The position numbers were made by a program, and so were the translations under genes. A stretch of 64,000 bases of DNA. Origin: Vesta saturnalis (taxonomy: Eukaryota; Arthropoda; Insecta; Coleoptera; Lampyridae). Below the pieces are notes generated by a model that worked only from the letters and a program-made list of their open reading frames with translations, did no database searches and was not told where the DNA came from. The stretch covers positions 53,501 to 117,500 of the forward strand of contig JARFJB010000537.1 in assembly GCA_036346205.1 (NCBI GenBank). The letters are read 5' to 3'. Below, in pieces: positions 24,657 through 35,576 of this stretch; the first letter of the stretch is position 1, and the number at the start of each line of letters is the position of its first letter.

Positions 24657-24662
24657 TTTATT
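24657..24662 (-). other. Candidate polyadenylation signal of the Costars gene
   Basis: AATAAA on the minus strand, about 135 nt after the stop codon of the Costars-domain gene. A second AATAAA lies at 24607-24612. Position and sequence fit, but there is no transcript evidence. Confidence 0.35.
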
Positions 24663-24795
24663 ATCGTAAATAACTAATTACATTCTAAAACTATGATTAA
24701 AATAATGTTTACATAATATAAAACATATTTTAGGTAAAAAGATTAATAAAAAAATTAGGTACAATCTTTTATATCACTAATAAGTAATAATTTAA

Positions 24796-27700
24796 TTATT
24801 GTTCTTTTTCAAAGAAATCATCAATTGGTTTGTCATGTTCGTTTAGTAAAGCTAAAGTTGTATTAATTCGTTCATTTAATATTGTTCTGATTTCTTCAAT
24901 CGATTTTAAAAGAATTATTGGAATGTGGTCATCTCGTCTCTGCAAGGAAAATAAACATGTCCTGGGAGAAGATAATACACACAGAAGCAGAAAACTTACT
25001 TGAAAAAGGCATTCTCCTTCAAAGTCCACTAATTTTTGCTTTCTGGTGCGTAACAATATTCCCACTAGTTTGCTAGATATTGTTGTATATATCTGAAAAT
25101 GAAAAGTCTTGTATTAACACAAATGAAGATTAAACAAAATTTTACTGTTTCTTTATGTACCTATGTTGGCATAGTAGTTATACCTACAACCGATACGTAA
25201 AAGTATTTTCGGAATCTGATGTCACGTAGTAAAGCGTCTTACAATGTAGACGACTGGTTTCTAGGGATTGAGGGAATTTAACGTCAAAATTAAAGTTTAA
25301 TATGATCTGCCATTAATAGGAATATGCTTATCTTATCAAAAACATACATATATTAATACATTATTTTGAATCAAGTTTTAGAGACGTTTGAAGAAATAAC
25401 TATTCATAATAAAATATACTTGTTGATCCATAAAACATATAACTATATGTTTTACCAAATTTTCCTAAAGATCAGGTCATAGATAAATAAATACTTAAGA
25501 GATCTTCTTTTCTTACTTTATTTATATGACCCTTAGTATAAGTAAACGTAATAGTACAGTCGTACTAAATATAACGAATGTTGCCTTTAGTGAACTGGTA
25601 GGTGAGTCCTTATAAAGGGTGTCCCAATAGGAACTTCGGGATTTTATTTTTAAACAAAAGCAATAATTTTAGAAAAATATCTTGCTTGTTTATATTATCA
25701 AACATCACCATTGCGAGAAATGACGCGGCCGGGCAATCGTGTCCGTAACAATTCCAAAGTTTCCCTCGCCGTATGACACGTGACCCCATCTTGTTGAAAG
25801 AACGTATTGTTTAAGTCCATATTATTCAATTAAGGCCATAAAAAGTCTCACCATATTGCGGTAACGCTCGCCATTAACAGTTACCGTTTCACCAGCGTCA
25901 TTTTCACGAAAAAATGGCCCTATAACCCCTCCAGCCCATAATGCACACCACACAGTTACTCGCAAAGAATGTCAAGGTTTTTCTGCAATCACTCGAGGGT
26001 TTTCACTTTCCCAAATCATACAATTTTGCTTATTCACATAACCTCCAAGGTGAAAATGAGCTTCGTCAGAGAAGATAATTTTATTGCAAGAATTTGCATT
26101 ATTTCTCACTTCGTTTAACACAAAATTAGCAAACGCTCAGCGTTTCCCGTGATATGGGGCCTTTAACACTTGAATTAGTTGAATTTTATACTCGTGCAAG
26201 GCCAAATCTTTGGTCAAAATTCATTGCAGGGAGCTTTTCGTTATGTTCACCTGTTGAGATCGAGGTCCATAATTAAATTGTCGTGTATCTAGATGACACA
26301 TGAAAATTATAGAATTTCTGGGCTACGTCGTTAAAAAATGGCGCTAAATTTAAATCCCGAAGTTCCTATTGGGACACCCGTTATTTAATGGCCATTTGCG
26401 TCTTTCGCCATTCATAGCTATTCCTATATTCATTATGATAAAAAGAAAGGGTGAAAAATGGACCGCCTCCGTAATTTATTTTGATAGTAACACTTGAAGA
26501 AAACTACGTATTTTCGTCAGACCAATATGGCTACCACAATTATAAGAAGAATTACGACGCAATAATCCAATAGGTGTGTTAAACACTGCTACGTAGAATT
26601 CAGATTGCTACTATTGCTTAGGTGCTACGGAAACACTTATTAATATAAGTGAGAACTATAAATTGGACCACCGCCGTAGCTAATTGAATTCATAATGATA
26701 ATAAGGACGGATGATAATACGTGAAGAAAACTACCCGTCGAAAGCTAAAAGAAGCAACGCACATACTTTGGTCAGGCCAGGACATTATCCAATAGCTAGT
26801 TTAGAAGTAAAACTAACATGACTACTACAATTGCGAGAAGAACTACGACGCAGTAATCTGATATATCCGCAAAGGACCACTACATAGAAGATAGATTAAT
26901 ATTATTGCTCAGGGATTACAGAAAAAACGTAATAGAAATATTAGTTAGAAATTATAAAATTGGCCTCCGTAGCTGATTGAGTTCATCATGATAAGAAATA
27001 CGCGTGTTAACACGTGAAGAAAATTGTATCTGTCGAAAGCTAGCAGAAGCAACGCACATATCTTTGGCAGATCAACGCATAAGCCAACAAACCAATATGG
27101 CAATTACGAGAAGAACTATGACACTATACAAATATAATAAATGATAGTAAATTGTAAATTGCAAACTTATATACATTTCATCAAATATAAACCGAACTAA
27201 GATAAAACTGAAAATGTGGAAAAGATTTGTAGAAAATATCTACTTTCTTTCTTCTTCTATATGAAATCGATGCAGAAGGTTGGTAACTGAACCTACCCAA
27301 ATATAAACAAGATTTACTACTGTAAGTTTAATTTTTAATATGAGGTAGGTGAGTAATCTGGATAACATATCTCAAAACAATTTAATTTCGATGAAATCTT
27401 ACTAAGAATCTTAAGCACAGAAGCAAAATATAGATGGCGCTAACTACGTATTCATTAAACAATTGCGTTGAAATAGTGCACCAGACTAGTTTTAATTATG
27501 TATTGTAAGTTTTATTTATTTTAGTCCTAAAATAATTATTTTGTATTATATGAATATAAACCATTTGGTACTTTTTGAGGTTAGATTTAAGACAGTATTA
27601 GGTTATGTGTAAATAATTTAAAGTCATAACTATTTTCACTATATGTTTAAATATGACTTAACCAAAGAGGAACATAAACAGACAAATAAGAAAGCTTTTG

Positions 27701-28588
27701 TTTAACAGATTAAGTGATTATTTACTACTCTCGAGTGTGTCATATAAAATGTAGCATTAGGAACTAATTATTTCTTAAAACAAGCAGTGAATGAAGCAGC
27801 TACTACCGTAAGATTATTAGTGTCAATAGTTAAGAAATTTGTTTCTCTGTTAATCATGTCCCTATAAAAAAATGAGTTACTTACGCTAAATAATTCACCA
27901 AAACTGATAACTTTTCTTGGATCATTTTTCTTTTCTTTTGGTGTAAATAGTGGTTCCGCATGTTTGTTTATAATTTCACACAACTGAAGCATTTCTCTTG
28001 AAATCTCCAAATTTGCTTTAAATCCTCTGATTTCAGATTTTGATCCTTTCACTGGTCTAAAAGTAACTATTAATCAATAAAAAAAAGTAGTTCTCTGACT
28101 TACCTTCCATATTCTTCTTTTGAAAATTTTCTTTTTTGTAAATGACTTACATTTTTATCATTTGAAAATGGATTTAGAGCTTGTTTGTTTACATGACTAT
28201 TAGCAAAGGTGTTGAATAATGCGACTCTATCTCTTAATGACTGTCCTTCTTGCTGAAAAAATAAATAAATAAAATATCTGACTTCTTTGTAATGTGTCAA
28301 ACGTGAGAAGACGCAAGAAGTGGCTTAACATTTTTCAGATTTTTGAAAAACTTATTCTATTTTCACTTGGCAACAACATCTAGGAAATTCCTTTAAAATA
28401 TATAATAAACAGATAAATATAGATATGTTTTACAGTTAGGATTCTTTGATGATTTTGTTAACAAAATTAAAATATTGAAAAGCTTTATACTTTATGTAAA
28501 AGTTAAATGCACCTTAATTTCTTATCTTGAAAATTTATTTCAAATAACTTACCACCGATTCGACGGCTTCAAACTGCGATTGTTGCAT
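24796..28588 (-). CDS. Costars-domain protein, actin-binding Rho-activating (ABRA/STARS)-like, five exons
   Basis: The coding exons are 28588-28553, 28252-28104, 28056-27885, 25092-25000 and 24939-24796. They total 594 nt, or 197 residues plus stop. Introns of 300, 47, 2792 and 60 nt all begin GTAAGT and end AG, and the frame joins cleanly, with one codon split (AG|A) at the second junction. The start MQQSQFEAVE is the first ATG of the frame in exon 1. From about residue 80 the protein reads REMLQLCEIINKHAEP, then ISFGELFS|IYTTISSKLVG, LLRTRKQKLVDFEGE and RRDDHIPIILL. This is the pattern of the Costars domain of ABRA/STARS and ABRACL, proteins linked to actin dynamics and Rho/SRF signalling. 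An acidic tail of about 36 residues follows, ending DDFFEKEQ. Residues 1-79 lack a domain I know. It is the only intact-looking host gene here. Confidence 0.85.
25617..26379 (-). mobile_element. Deleted mariner-like element inside intron 3 of the Costars gene
   Basis: Perfect 28-bp terminal inverted repeats (GGGTGTCCCAATAGGAACTT outward) bound a 763-bp insertion. Between them, on the minus strand, a broken transposase reads NKIIFSDEAHFHLGGYVNKQN, IWESENPRVIAEKP, VTVWCALWAGGVIGPFF and GETVTVNGERYR. Near the element's end, in another frame, FFQQDGVTCHTARETL-type sequence is recognisable. Several in-frame stops and at least one frameshift are present, and the region with the third catalytic residue is deleted. 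The element lies in the same orientation as the host gene but within its intron. Confidence 0.85.
26432..27140. repeat. Degenerate tandem repeat, about 260-290-bp unit, intronic
   Basis: Three related units start near 26432, 26691 and 26982, each opening with CATNATGATAA. Shared motifs follow in the same order: ACGTGAAGAAAA (26491, 26730, 27015), TCGAAAGCTA.(A)AGAAGCAACGC (units 2 and 3) and GAAGAA.TACGAC(G)C. The third unit is partial. Copies are diverged, so the array is old. It lies in the 2.8-kb intron of the Costars gene. Confidence 0.7.
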
Positions 28589-30062
28589 GTTAATGCAATT
28601 TATTTCACAAAATGTAAAAAATGCACAAAATATAATAAATAAAACTCTTTGTTTCGACTTAAATGTTCACTTAACAGGAGTACTAAACCATGGAAACAAT
28701 CTAGAAGTATTAATCGGAATTTTTCGTTTTGGCTACTTATATTAGTAGAAATGAATGTGTAAATATATAGAAAACTGACGGACGCCAAGCGTCTCTTTTG
28801 CTATACGTCACGACGTTATATATTTCCTTTGTGATATTTGAATATTATTCATGTTAAAGTAATTTTTCTATTTATATATCAAATCTGTATTTATATTATT
28901 CGCGTGTAGTGAAATTTCCACTAATTAAAAATATGTTTTAATCGGTATCCAGACATGGAAAATATACTTTTTAATTTTTTTTCTCCTGTAAATGACCCAA
29001 TGCTTATTATAGTGCTTAACAAGCAATGTCGCTTTCAAAGCTGTAGTAATCAAAAGTCATTAATGGAATAAGGAAAATTACAATACGCTAAATTTTAAGA
29101 CTGAGGCTAGGTACATTTTTTCTCTGAACTCAAGATTTTAAATTTTGTTTAATAATGTTATCGAAATCGATGAAACAAAGTTGGCTCGTTCTATAATTTT
29201 CTAGTCTTAAAAAATTATTAATGTCCAACTTAGATGTTTTGTAAGTACAAATTTTTAAGGACCTTGTTATACATGTAACCTTTCCATAATATGTATTTTT
29301 GTATCACTTTTCGATGGATACTTCCGGTCTATTCAAAAATAAGCATAACCAAAACAAATAAATTTTGGACGTAGTAGGTTATGCAGTGAGTAATATTTCT
29401 GTGCAACTTTTAAATTCTATTATTACTACATCAAACACCATACGTCATTTAAGATACATTCTTAAAGTATAGTATTTTATTTTTAAATTCATGTTTCATT
29501 GATGAATTTACACACCCACTGCTCACGATAAATCAACTTTGTTTTTTAGGGTAGCATATTCATATCAAATAAGTATTTTAAACATTGCTAATTCAAGCAA
29601 TAAAACATATTTTTAGAAACGCAAGTTAGCTTTAGAAAATATGTGAAACGTTTCTCATGCGACTTTTTGTTTGCATTTTTTTCATTTTTTGGTTATTTAT
29701 GGCGATATTATGGTTTTCGGATTAATCTTGCGTAGGTCTAAAATATGCACATGCTTTATGCATCGGAGATGTTCTACGAAATTTGCTTATGCTGTATCCG
29801 CTTTGTCATATGATCCTTTTTTTCAAATTAATTGTGGACAATTTGAAGTATCTACCTACTAGTTTGCCAAATATTTAGATGATGTTCACAGTAATAATAC
29901 AAATTCTATGAATAAGAAGTAGTTGCATGACTGGAGTTTCAGTACTTAATACAATATCCCATTGTACGAAATAGTGTACTAGAATTTTAAAAATAAGTTT
30001 TTTAAAATTGTATATGTTTGCGTTTTTATATGATTCATGTGTAAATAATTTGTCTTCGGTGT
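28589..30062. other. Upstream region of the Costars gene; no other gene recognised
   Basis: The first 250 bp upstream of the start codon probably hold the 5' UTR and promoter. On the minus strand an Inr-like TCAGTT occurs at 28778-28773 and a CRE-like TGACGTA near 28807, but no TATA box at the usual distance. The remaining 1.2 kb is AT-rich without a credible gene; a 63-codon frame at 29671-29862 has no support. Confidence 0.35.
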
Positions 30063-30130
30063 TAACCGAGCTAATAGGCCTGTGGTAATACGACCTGCTT
30101 AGCATTCCGAAGTAATGGGTTCGATTCCCT
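30063..30130 (+). mobile_element. tRNA-Ala-derived SINE head
   Basis: ACCGAGCTAATAGGCC, then GGTAATACGACCTGCTTAGCAT and GGGTTCGATTCCC, match the repeat at 36923 almost base for base. CTTAGCA is the anticodon loop of an Ala (AGC) tRNA. GGTTCGATTCC is a good polymerase III B box. Only the tRNA-like head is clear here and the body was not delimited. Confidence 0.6.
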
Positions 30131-30296
30131 TTATAAGGTTTTTTAGGGGGTTTCCATCAAAACTGTATGGTTTACCAAAGATTAATAAAATTAATATTTT
30201 GTTTCATTATTTACTGAATTCTTTTAAAAGAACGCACTGAATATATTAATCACATTTTTTTCCGAAAAATACAACAATTCTGTTTAAGAACTGTCT

Positions 30297-30499
30297 TAAC
30301 ACTACTTACTTTCAGTGGAATAATAGATTTGATGAACAACTTGATGGTGTAGGTATAAGAAGCCCTCTTACTTCAGTAGCAGCTAATTTTTACATGGAAA
30401 ATTTTGAAACATTAGCTCTATAAAATGCACCTAAAAAACCTTTAATTTGGTATAGACATTGATAATACTTTGTAATTTGGAGACGTGGCACTAAATGAG
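30297..30499 (+). pseudogene. Penelope-like reverse transcriptase fragment, left half
   Basis: The plus strand encodes LDGVGIRSPLTSVAANFYMENFETLAL, then NAPKKPLIWYRH and VIWRRGT after stops. This is the core of a Penelope-like RT (compare the better copy at 45280-45380). The catalytic YVDD position has decayed. The similarity stops at 30499, where the 4.9-kb inverted-repeat structure begins, and resumes at 35376. The insertion therefore split this older Penelope copy. Confidence 0.75.
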
Positions 30500-30568
30500 A
30501 GTAGAACGGGGGCACTTTGGCCGCCATCTTGGATTTTCTGGGGAAAACTCACCTTCACTTTTTATACG

Positions 30569-30836
30569 CTCACGTGGGGACGTATTTTCCACCCCCATGG
30601 TTTCTTTTCGGAGGCCTTCTTCAACCCTTTTCATCCCTAATTATGGTCGCTCACGTGTGAGACCGTATTTTCCACCCCTATGGTTTCTTTTTGAAGGCTC
30701 TTTTCATCCCTAATTATTTTTGTTTTTTACTCGCTCACGTGTAGGATGTGTTTTTTCACTCCTATTTTATGGCCGCCACGTGTAGGACGCGTTTTTTCAA
30801 CCCCTAAGGCTTCTTTTCGGAGGCCTTTTTAACCCC
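30569..30836 (+). repeat. Degenerate 42-83-bp units, each headed by CACGTG
   Basis: Four units start near 30570, 30651, 30734 and 30776. Each begins (CT)CACGTG and continues with TATTTTCCACCCC, ATGGTTTCTTTT and, in most, CATCCCTAATTAT. The array is mirrored in the right arm at about 35050-35345. CACGTG is a palindromic E-box core; whether it serves as a protein-binding site in this element is unknown. Confidence 0.65.
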
Positions 30837-31814
30837 CTGATGAAATTTTTACCCTAATTACCGCCTCTTTGGCAGTTTAGCCCCTAGAAGGTAGGTAAAT
30901 GCGTGCGTGTACAATGTTCTAATAAGGAGGCCTAACGTTAGCTTGTAAGACACGTGTAGGGCTTCACAACTTGTTCTCGGGCCTTTACCCCTGGCTGGAG
31001 ATGGTATGGGAACCCTAAGACAAGTGTAGAACTTAGCCACTATCGTGGCCCCCTTGGTGCAATTATATGCGGGTTCTAACTTAATCTTACAGCTGTAGGC
31101 CTTCGCCCGTCATACAAAATTGTATTCTAATAAGGCGGCCCTAGCCTTGTAAGACAGGACTTGTATCAGGATCTGCGCCCTGGCCCCTTTGAGTTAAAAT
31201 TGATTTTAGTACCATCTAGTGGCGTATAGACTAATGAACATTTTCTATAATAGAAGTTGATAATGCGCACCTCTCTGTTGCTCTATCTTGTTTCTCTCTC
31301 TCCCTCTCTCTCTTTCGGCTCTTTGTCACACACACAAACAAATCAATTAATTAATTAATCAATCAATCTCAAACAAATCATGCTCGAGCAAATCAACCAG
31401 ATCAATCTCAATCAATCAACCGAAATTATGTTTTACAGTTTGCGGAAACCAGATTACAGTTAAAAACTGAATACATTAAACTCTAATTAAATATGACGTG
31501 AAATAATAAATAATGTCTACCCTAATGCAATGATGCTTTATATATAGGAAGATTCTCTCTTTCTAAACAGGCACTACCTATACATTCGGAAAATTATGTC
31601 TGATTTATTTGCATGTTCAATTACATACACACAAAATTGTTTTATTAACAGTTATAAAAACCCCATTAAAAAGACTGGAAAGTAATAATTACTTATATAT
31701 AACATAGAGTTAAATTAAATTAACATTTTTTTAAGAATATGAAACTGATATAATGGAAATAAAATGCAAAAGGTTTTAATGGTTTTATATTTATACGCGA
31801 ATTAACAATAACTA

Positions 31815-31902
31815 CAAGTTTAAAATCCACGAATACGTACCAACTATTTGTAGAGCTCTACAAATAGTTAGTACGTATTCATGGATTTTAAATTTGTACA
31901 AA
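31815..31902. repeat. 88-bp near-perfect palindrome present in one arm only
   Basis: The sequence from AAGTTTAAAATCCA to TGGATTTTAAATTT folds on itself around TAGAGCTCTA (centre about 31855) with only a few mismatches. It lies between the TA target dinucleotide (31813-31814) and the left TIR of the inner Tc1-like element. The corresponding position on the right (after 34086) lacks it. It is therefore a separate small palindromic insertion. Confidence 0.75.
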
Positions 31903-34086
31903 CAGTCCGCGCGGCCAAAGAATGCCTGAACGTTGGATGCGCATTCGTCCAACTTCAAGTCTCTTAAGCGCGGCATGTCAAGGGCGTTCCGTTTATTATC
32001 ATGTATTACACTAATTAATTATTTATTTCTGTTATTAATTTACCTACGTACTTGTTAATTTAACTTTATTACAATTATTGCAACAAAACGACAGTGAACC
32101 ATTTTGTGTCCTATGTGAATTTTAAAGCTCATAATACTCAAATTTATTAGACAAATATGTATAAACAACAAATACTTTCACAATACATAGTAAAATAAAT
32201 AAGTAGTTTTGCGGCGCATGTAATGCTAATGGCATTTGCTTAAATAGTTGACATTCCTTAGAATCATTAACAACAGATTAGCAAATATTCAAAAATGTTT
32301 TTATTAGTTAGTTCAGTTTCAACTGTGATTTAAAAGCGAATGTAGAAGTATGAGTTCTATATTGGGAAAAGTGGCCAAGTAATAAGTGGTCAAACGCGTG
32401 AGGTGATATATAATGTGTACAGTTATTTGAAAAACTTACACCTCACATATATCTTGAAACAATTAAAAGAAACTGTGTCTGAAGCAACAAAAGTGTCTGT
32501 TAGATCAGTGGCAAATATTATTAAAGAGGGTGAAGGTCCAACAGAAGAGGGAAAACCAAGATTTTCAACTCCAGGCAAGAAACGCCCACGTCCGTCTCCT
32601 GTGACCGACTTGGAAGATTTCGAAAAGAGCCTTTTTCGCAATATAGTATATAATTTTCATAAGACCGAGGGTGCACGGGTGACAATTCCTGCTATACGCG
32701 AGAAACTCCACAATGACTTAGGTTGGCACGGTGGTGCTACATCTTTACGTGTTATATTAAAAGACCTGGGATTTCAATGGCATCGAACTGAGAATAATAG
32801 AAAACTTTTAATGGAGAAGAACGATATAAGGGCTCTAAGAATTACTTACAAAAAATTTAATTCTACCGAGAATTAAATCGTCCAATTATCTACATGGAAG
32901 AAACATATGTTCATAGTGGACACACACAATCAACGGACTGCTGTCTGCAATTTCCAAAGGACCAAGAATGATTGTGGTACATGCAGGAGGTGAAATGGGT
33001 TTTTTACCAGGTTGTAGTCTGCTATTTAAATTAGGAACTAGCAGCGGAGACTATCACGATGAGATGAATGGTAGCAACTACGAAAAATGGTTACGTGAGA
33101 AACTTTTACCAAACTTGCCACCACAATCGGTTTTGGTTATTGATAATGCTCCGTACCATAATGTTCAGGTGGATCGTGCTCCAACAAGTAATTCGAAAAA
33201 GGCAGGTATGGTGAAGTGGTTAATAGAGAAAAAGATACCATTCACTCGTTTGATGTACAGACCACAACTTTATGAAATAATTAAGCTACACAATGAAGGA
33301 TATACGGTGCTGCGACTACCTCCCTATCACCCGGACTTAAACCCGATTGAGTTGATTTGGGCTCAACTGAAAAATAATGTTGCAAAGAGAAATATCACCT
33401 TTAACTTCAACCACGTTAGAAGATTGTTGGAAGAAGAATTAGCGGCTGTTACTCAAGAAAACTGGCAAAAGTGCTGTAAGAAGGTAATCGACCAGGAAAA
33501 AAATATTTAGAGAACGAAATACTGATTGACGTACAAGTCGAAAAACTGGTGATAAATTTGGAGGACGATTCAGAAACTGAAAGTGGCTGGTCTAGTGATG
33601 AATGATTGTGTGACTTATTTGTTAGTAGTATTTAATATTATTATACTAGGTAATTATCGCCGTTTGAGTAACTTTTCCCCAAAGTGTATGGAAATATAAA
33701 AATTGATTACCTTAAGAAATATCATAATTTTTTAAATCCTGAATAATACTCTTAAAATACAGCCTACTCTGTTTCTATAATTAAAAATATACTTTTTTGA
33801 TTTTCATAAACGATTAAACTGTTGTGTTCATTTGTAATTCAAATATAAAATTTATTACTTGTCAACATGGTTATTTTTTTATTTTGTAAATGTTTAAACT
33901 ATTACTGTTCGTATGTAATTCAAATAAATAAAATATTTTAAAATTTGTTGTGGTTTGGTGACGAATAATTGAAAACGCGACACCGACGCCATTGGTAATG
34001 CTTTCAGTCGCTATTGCGTTAACGAGTGCGGCCGAATGCACGAACATCCATGCGCGACACGAGGCATTCTTTGGCCGCGCGGACTG
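31903..34086 (+). mobile_element. Tc1-like element with 25-bp perfect TIRs and TA duplication
   Basis: The left end (31903-31927, CAGTCCGCGCGGCCAAAGAA...) and right end (34062-34086) are perfect inverted copies starting CAGT, as in many Tc1-like elements. TA flanks the right end, and TA precedes the 88-bp palindrome on the left. The element is 2184 bp and contains one transposase pseudogene on the plus strand. Confidence 0.8.
32346..33605 (+). pseudogene. Tc1-related transposase with wide D-to-E spacing, broken
   Basis: N-terminus: GQTREVIYNVYSYLKNL and a helix-turn-helix region, EATKVSVRSVANIIKEGEG. Next comes a conserved linker, WHGGATSLRVILKDLGFQW. The catalytic domain reads RPIIYMEETYVHSGH, AISKGPRMIVVHAGGE, GSNYEKWLREKLLPNLP, LVIDNAPYHN and LRLPPYHPDLNPIELIWAQ. 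The first catalytic Asp is Glu here (MEET for MDET). Between the Asp of IDNAPYHN and the Glu of NPIELIW there are 68 residues, far more than the 34-41 of classical Tc1/mariner enzymes. Frameshifts near 32350, 32857, 32940 and 33508 break the gene. The true C-terminus, in another frame, ends SETESGWSSDE at 33605. Confidence 0.85.
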
Positions 34087-35375
34087 TAGTTATTGTTAAT
34101 TCGCGTATAATAATACAACCATTAAAACCTTTTGCCTTTTATTTCCATTATATCAGTTTGATATTCTTAAAAACATGTTAATTTAATTTAACTCTATGTT
34201 ATATATAAGTAATTATTACTTTCCAGTCTTTTTAATGGGGTTTTTATAACTGTTAATGAACACGTTACTATGAAACAATTTTGTGTGTATGTAATTGAAC
34301 ATGCAAATAAATCAGACATAATTTTCCGAATGTATAGGTGGTGCCTGTTTAGAAAGAGAGAATCTGCCTATATATAAAGCATCATTGCATTAGGGTAGAA
34401 ATTATTTATTATTTCACGTCATATTTAATTAGACTTTAATGTATTCAGTTTTGAACTGTAATCTGGTTTCCGCAAACTGTAAGACATAATTTCGGTTGAT
34501 TGATTGAGATTGATCTGGTTGATTTGCTCGAGCATGATATGTTTGAGATTGATTGATTAATTAATGAATTGATTTGTTTGTGTGTGTGACAAAGAGCCGA
34601 AAGAGAGAAACAAGATAGAGCAACAGAGAGGTGCGCATTATCAACTTCTATTATAGAAAATTTTCATTAGTCTATACGCCACTAGATGGTACTAAAATCA
34701 ATTTTATCTCAAAGGGGCCAGGGCGCATACCCTGATACAAGTCCTGTCTTACAAGGCTAGGGCCGCCTTATTAGAATACAATTTTGTATAATGGAGCTAA
34801 GGCCTACAGCTGTAAGATTAAGTTAGAACCCGCATACAATTGCACCAAGGGGGCCACGATAGGGGTTAAGCTCTACACTTGTCTTATAAGGTTAGGGTTC
34901 CATATCATCTCCAGCCAGGGGGCAAAGTCCGAGAACAAGCTGCGAAGCCCTGCACGTGTCTTACAAGCTAGCATTAGGGCTCCTTATTAGAACATTGCAC
35001 GCGCACGCATTTACCTACCTTCTAGGGGCTAAACTGCCAAGAGGCGGTAATTAGGGTAAACATTCCATCAAGGGGTTAAAAAGGCCTCCGAAAAGAAGCC
35101 ATAGGGGTTGAAAAACTCGTCCTACACGTGGGCGGCCATAAAATAGGGATGAAAAAACACATCCTACACGTGAGCGAGTAAAAAACAAACATAATTAGGG
35201 ATGAAAAGGGCCTTCGAAACGAAAACCATAGGAGTGGAAAATACGGTCTCACACGTGAGCGACCATAATTAGGGATGAAAAGGGGTTGAAGAAGGCCTCC
35301 GAAAAGAAACCATAGGGTGGAAAATACGGTTCCCCACGTGAGCGTATGAAAAGTGAAAGGTGCCCCCGTTCTACT

Positions 35376-35460
35376 AAGGAGTTTTTATATTTTATAAATG
35401 TTATTTATTAAAGCATTCAGTTTACTATTGGAAAAATAATGTAATGATTACCGTTTTTAG
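35376..35460 (+). pseudogene. Penelope-like reverse transcriptase fragment, right half
   Basis: GAGTTTTTATATTTTATAA, then GCATTCAGTTTACTATTGG and AAAATAATGTAATG, align in order with 45398-45470 of the longer Penelope-like copy. This continues exactly where the left fragment at 30499 stops, so both halves belong to one old copy split by the 4.9-kb insertion. Confidence 0.7.
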
Positions 35461-35576
35461 ATATATTAATTTCTAGAACAAAGTAGTAAACTAAACTAGT
35501 AAAATCTTACATAGACTTGAAGCTACACAAGGTCTGCAATCTGTTGCTAACTTTCTTATTAATATAGCACGAAATC

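Larger units (their letters stand above)
30500..35375. mobile_element. 4.9-kb inverted-repeat structure with a Tc1-like element at its axis
   Basis: The arms at 30500-31814 and 34087-35375 are inverted copies of about 1.3 kb. They start from AGTAGAACGGGGGCAC / GTGCCCCCGTTCTACT and continue through the CACGTG units, the CTTGTAAGACAGGACTTG region and the AATCAATC-rich stretch. The flanking sequence is the two halves of one Penelope-like RT, which shows that the whole structure is a single insertion. Inside it a 2.2-kb Tc1-like element sits exactly between the arms. Two readings are possible: one transposon with giant TIRs, or a fold-back element later hit at its axis by a Tc1-like element. The TA duplication and the complete 25-bp TIRs of the inner element favour the second. 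Confidence 0.75.

Noticed and set aside
26495..26520. CTGACGA on the minus strand inside the intronic tandem repeat as a ribozyme core
   Set aside because: No stem II hairpin and no GAAA partner follow.
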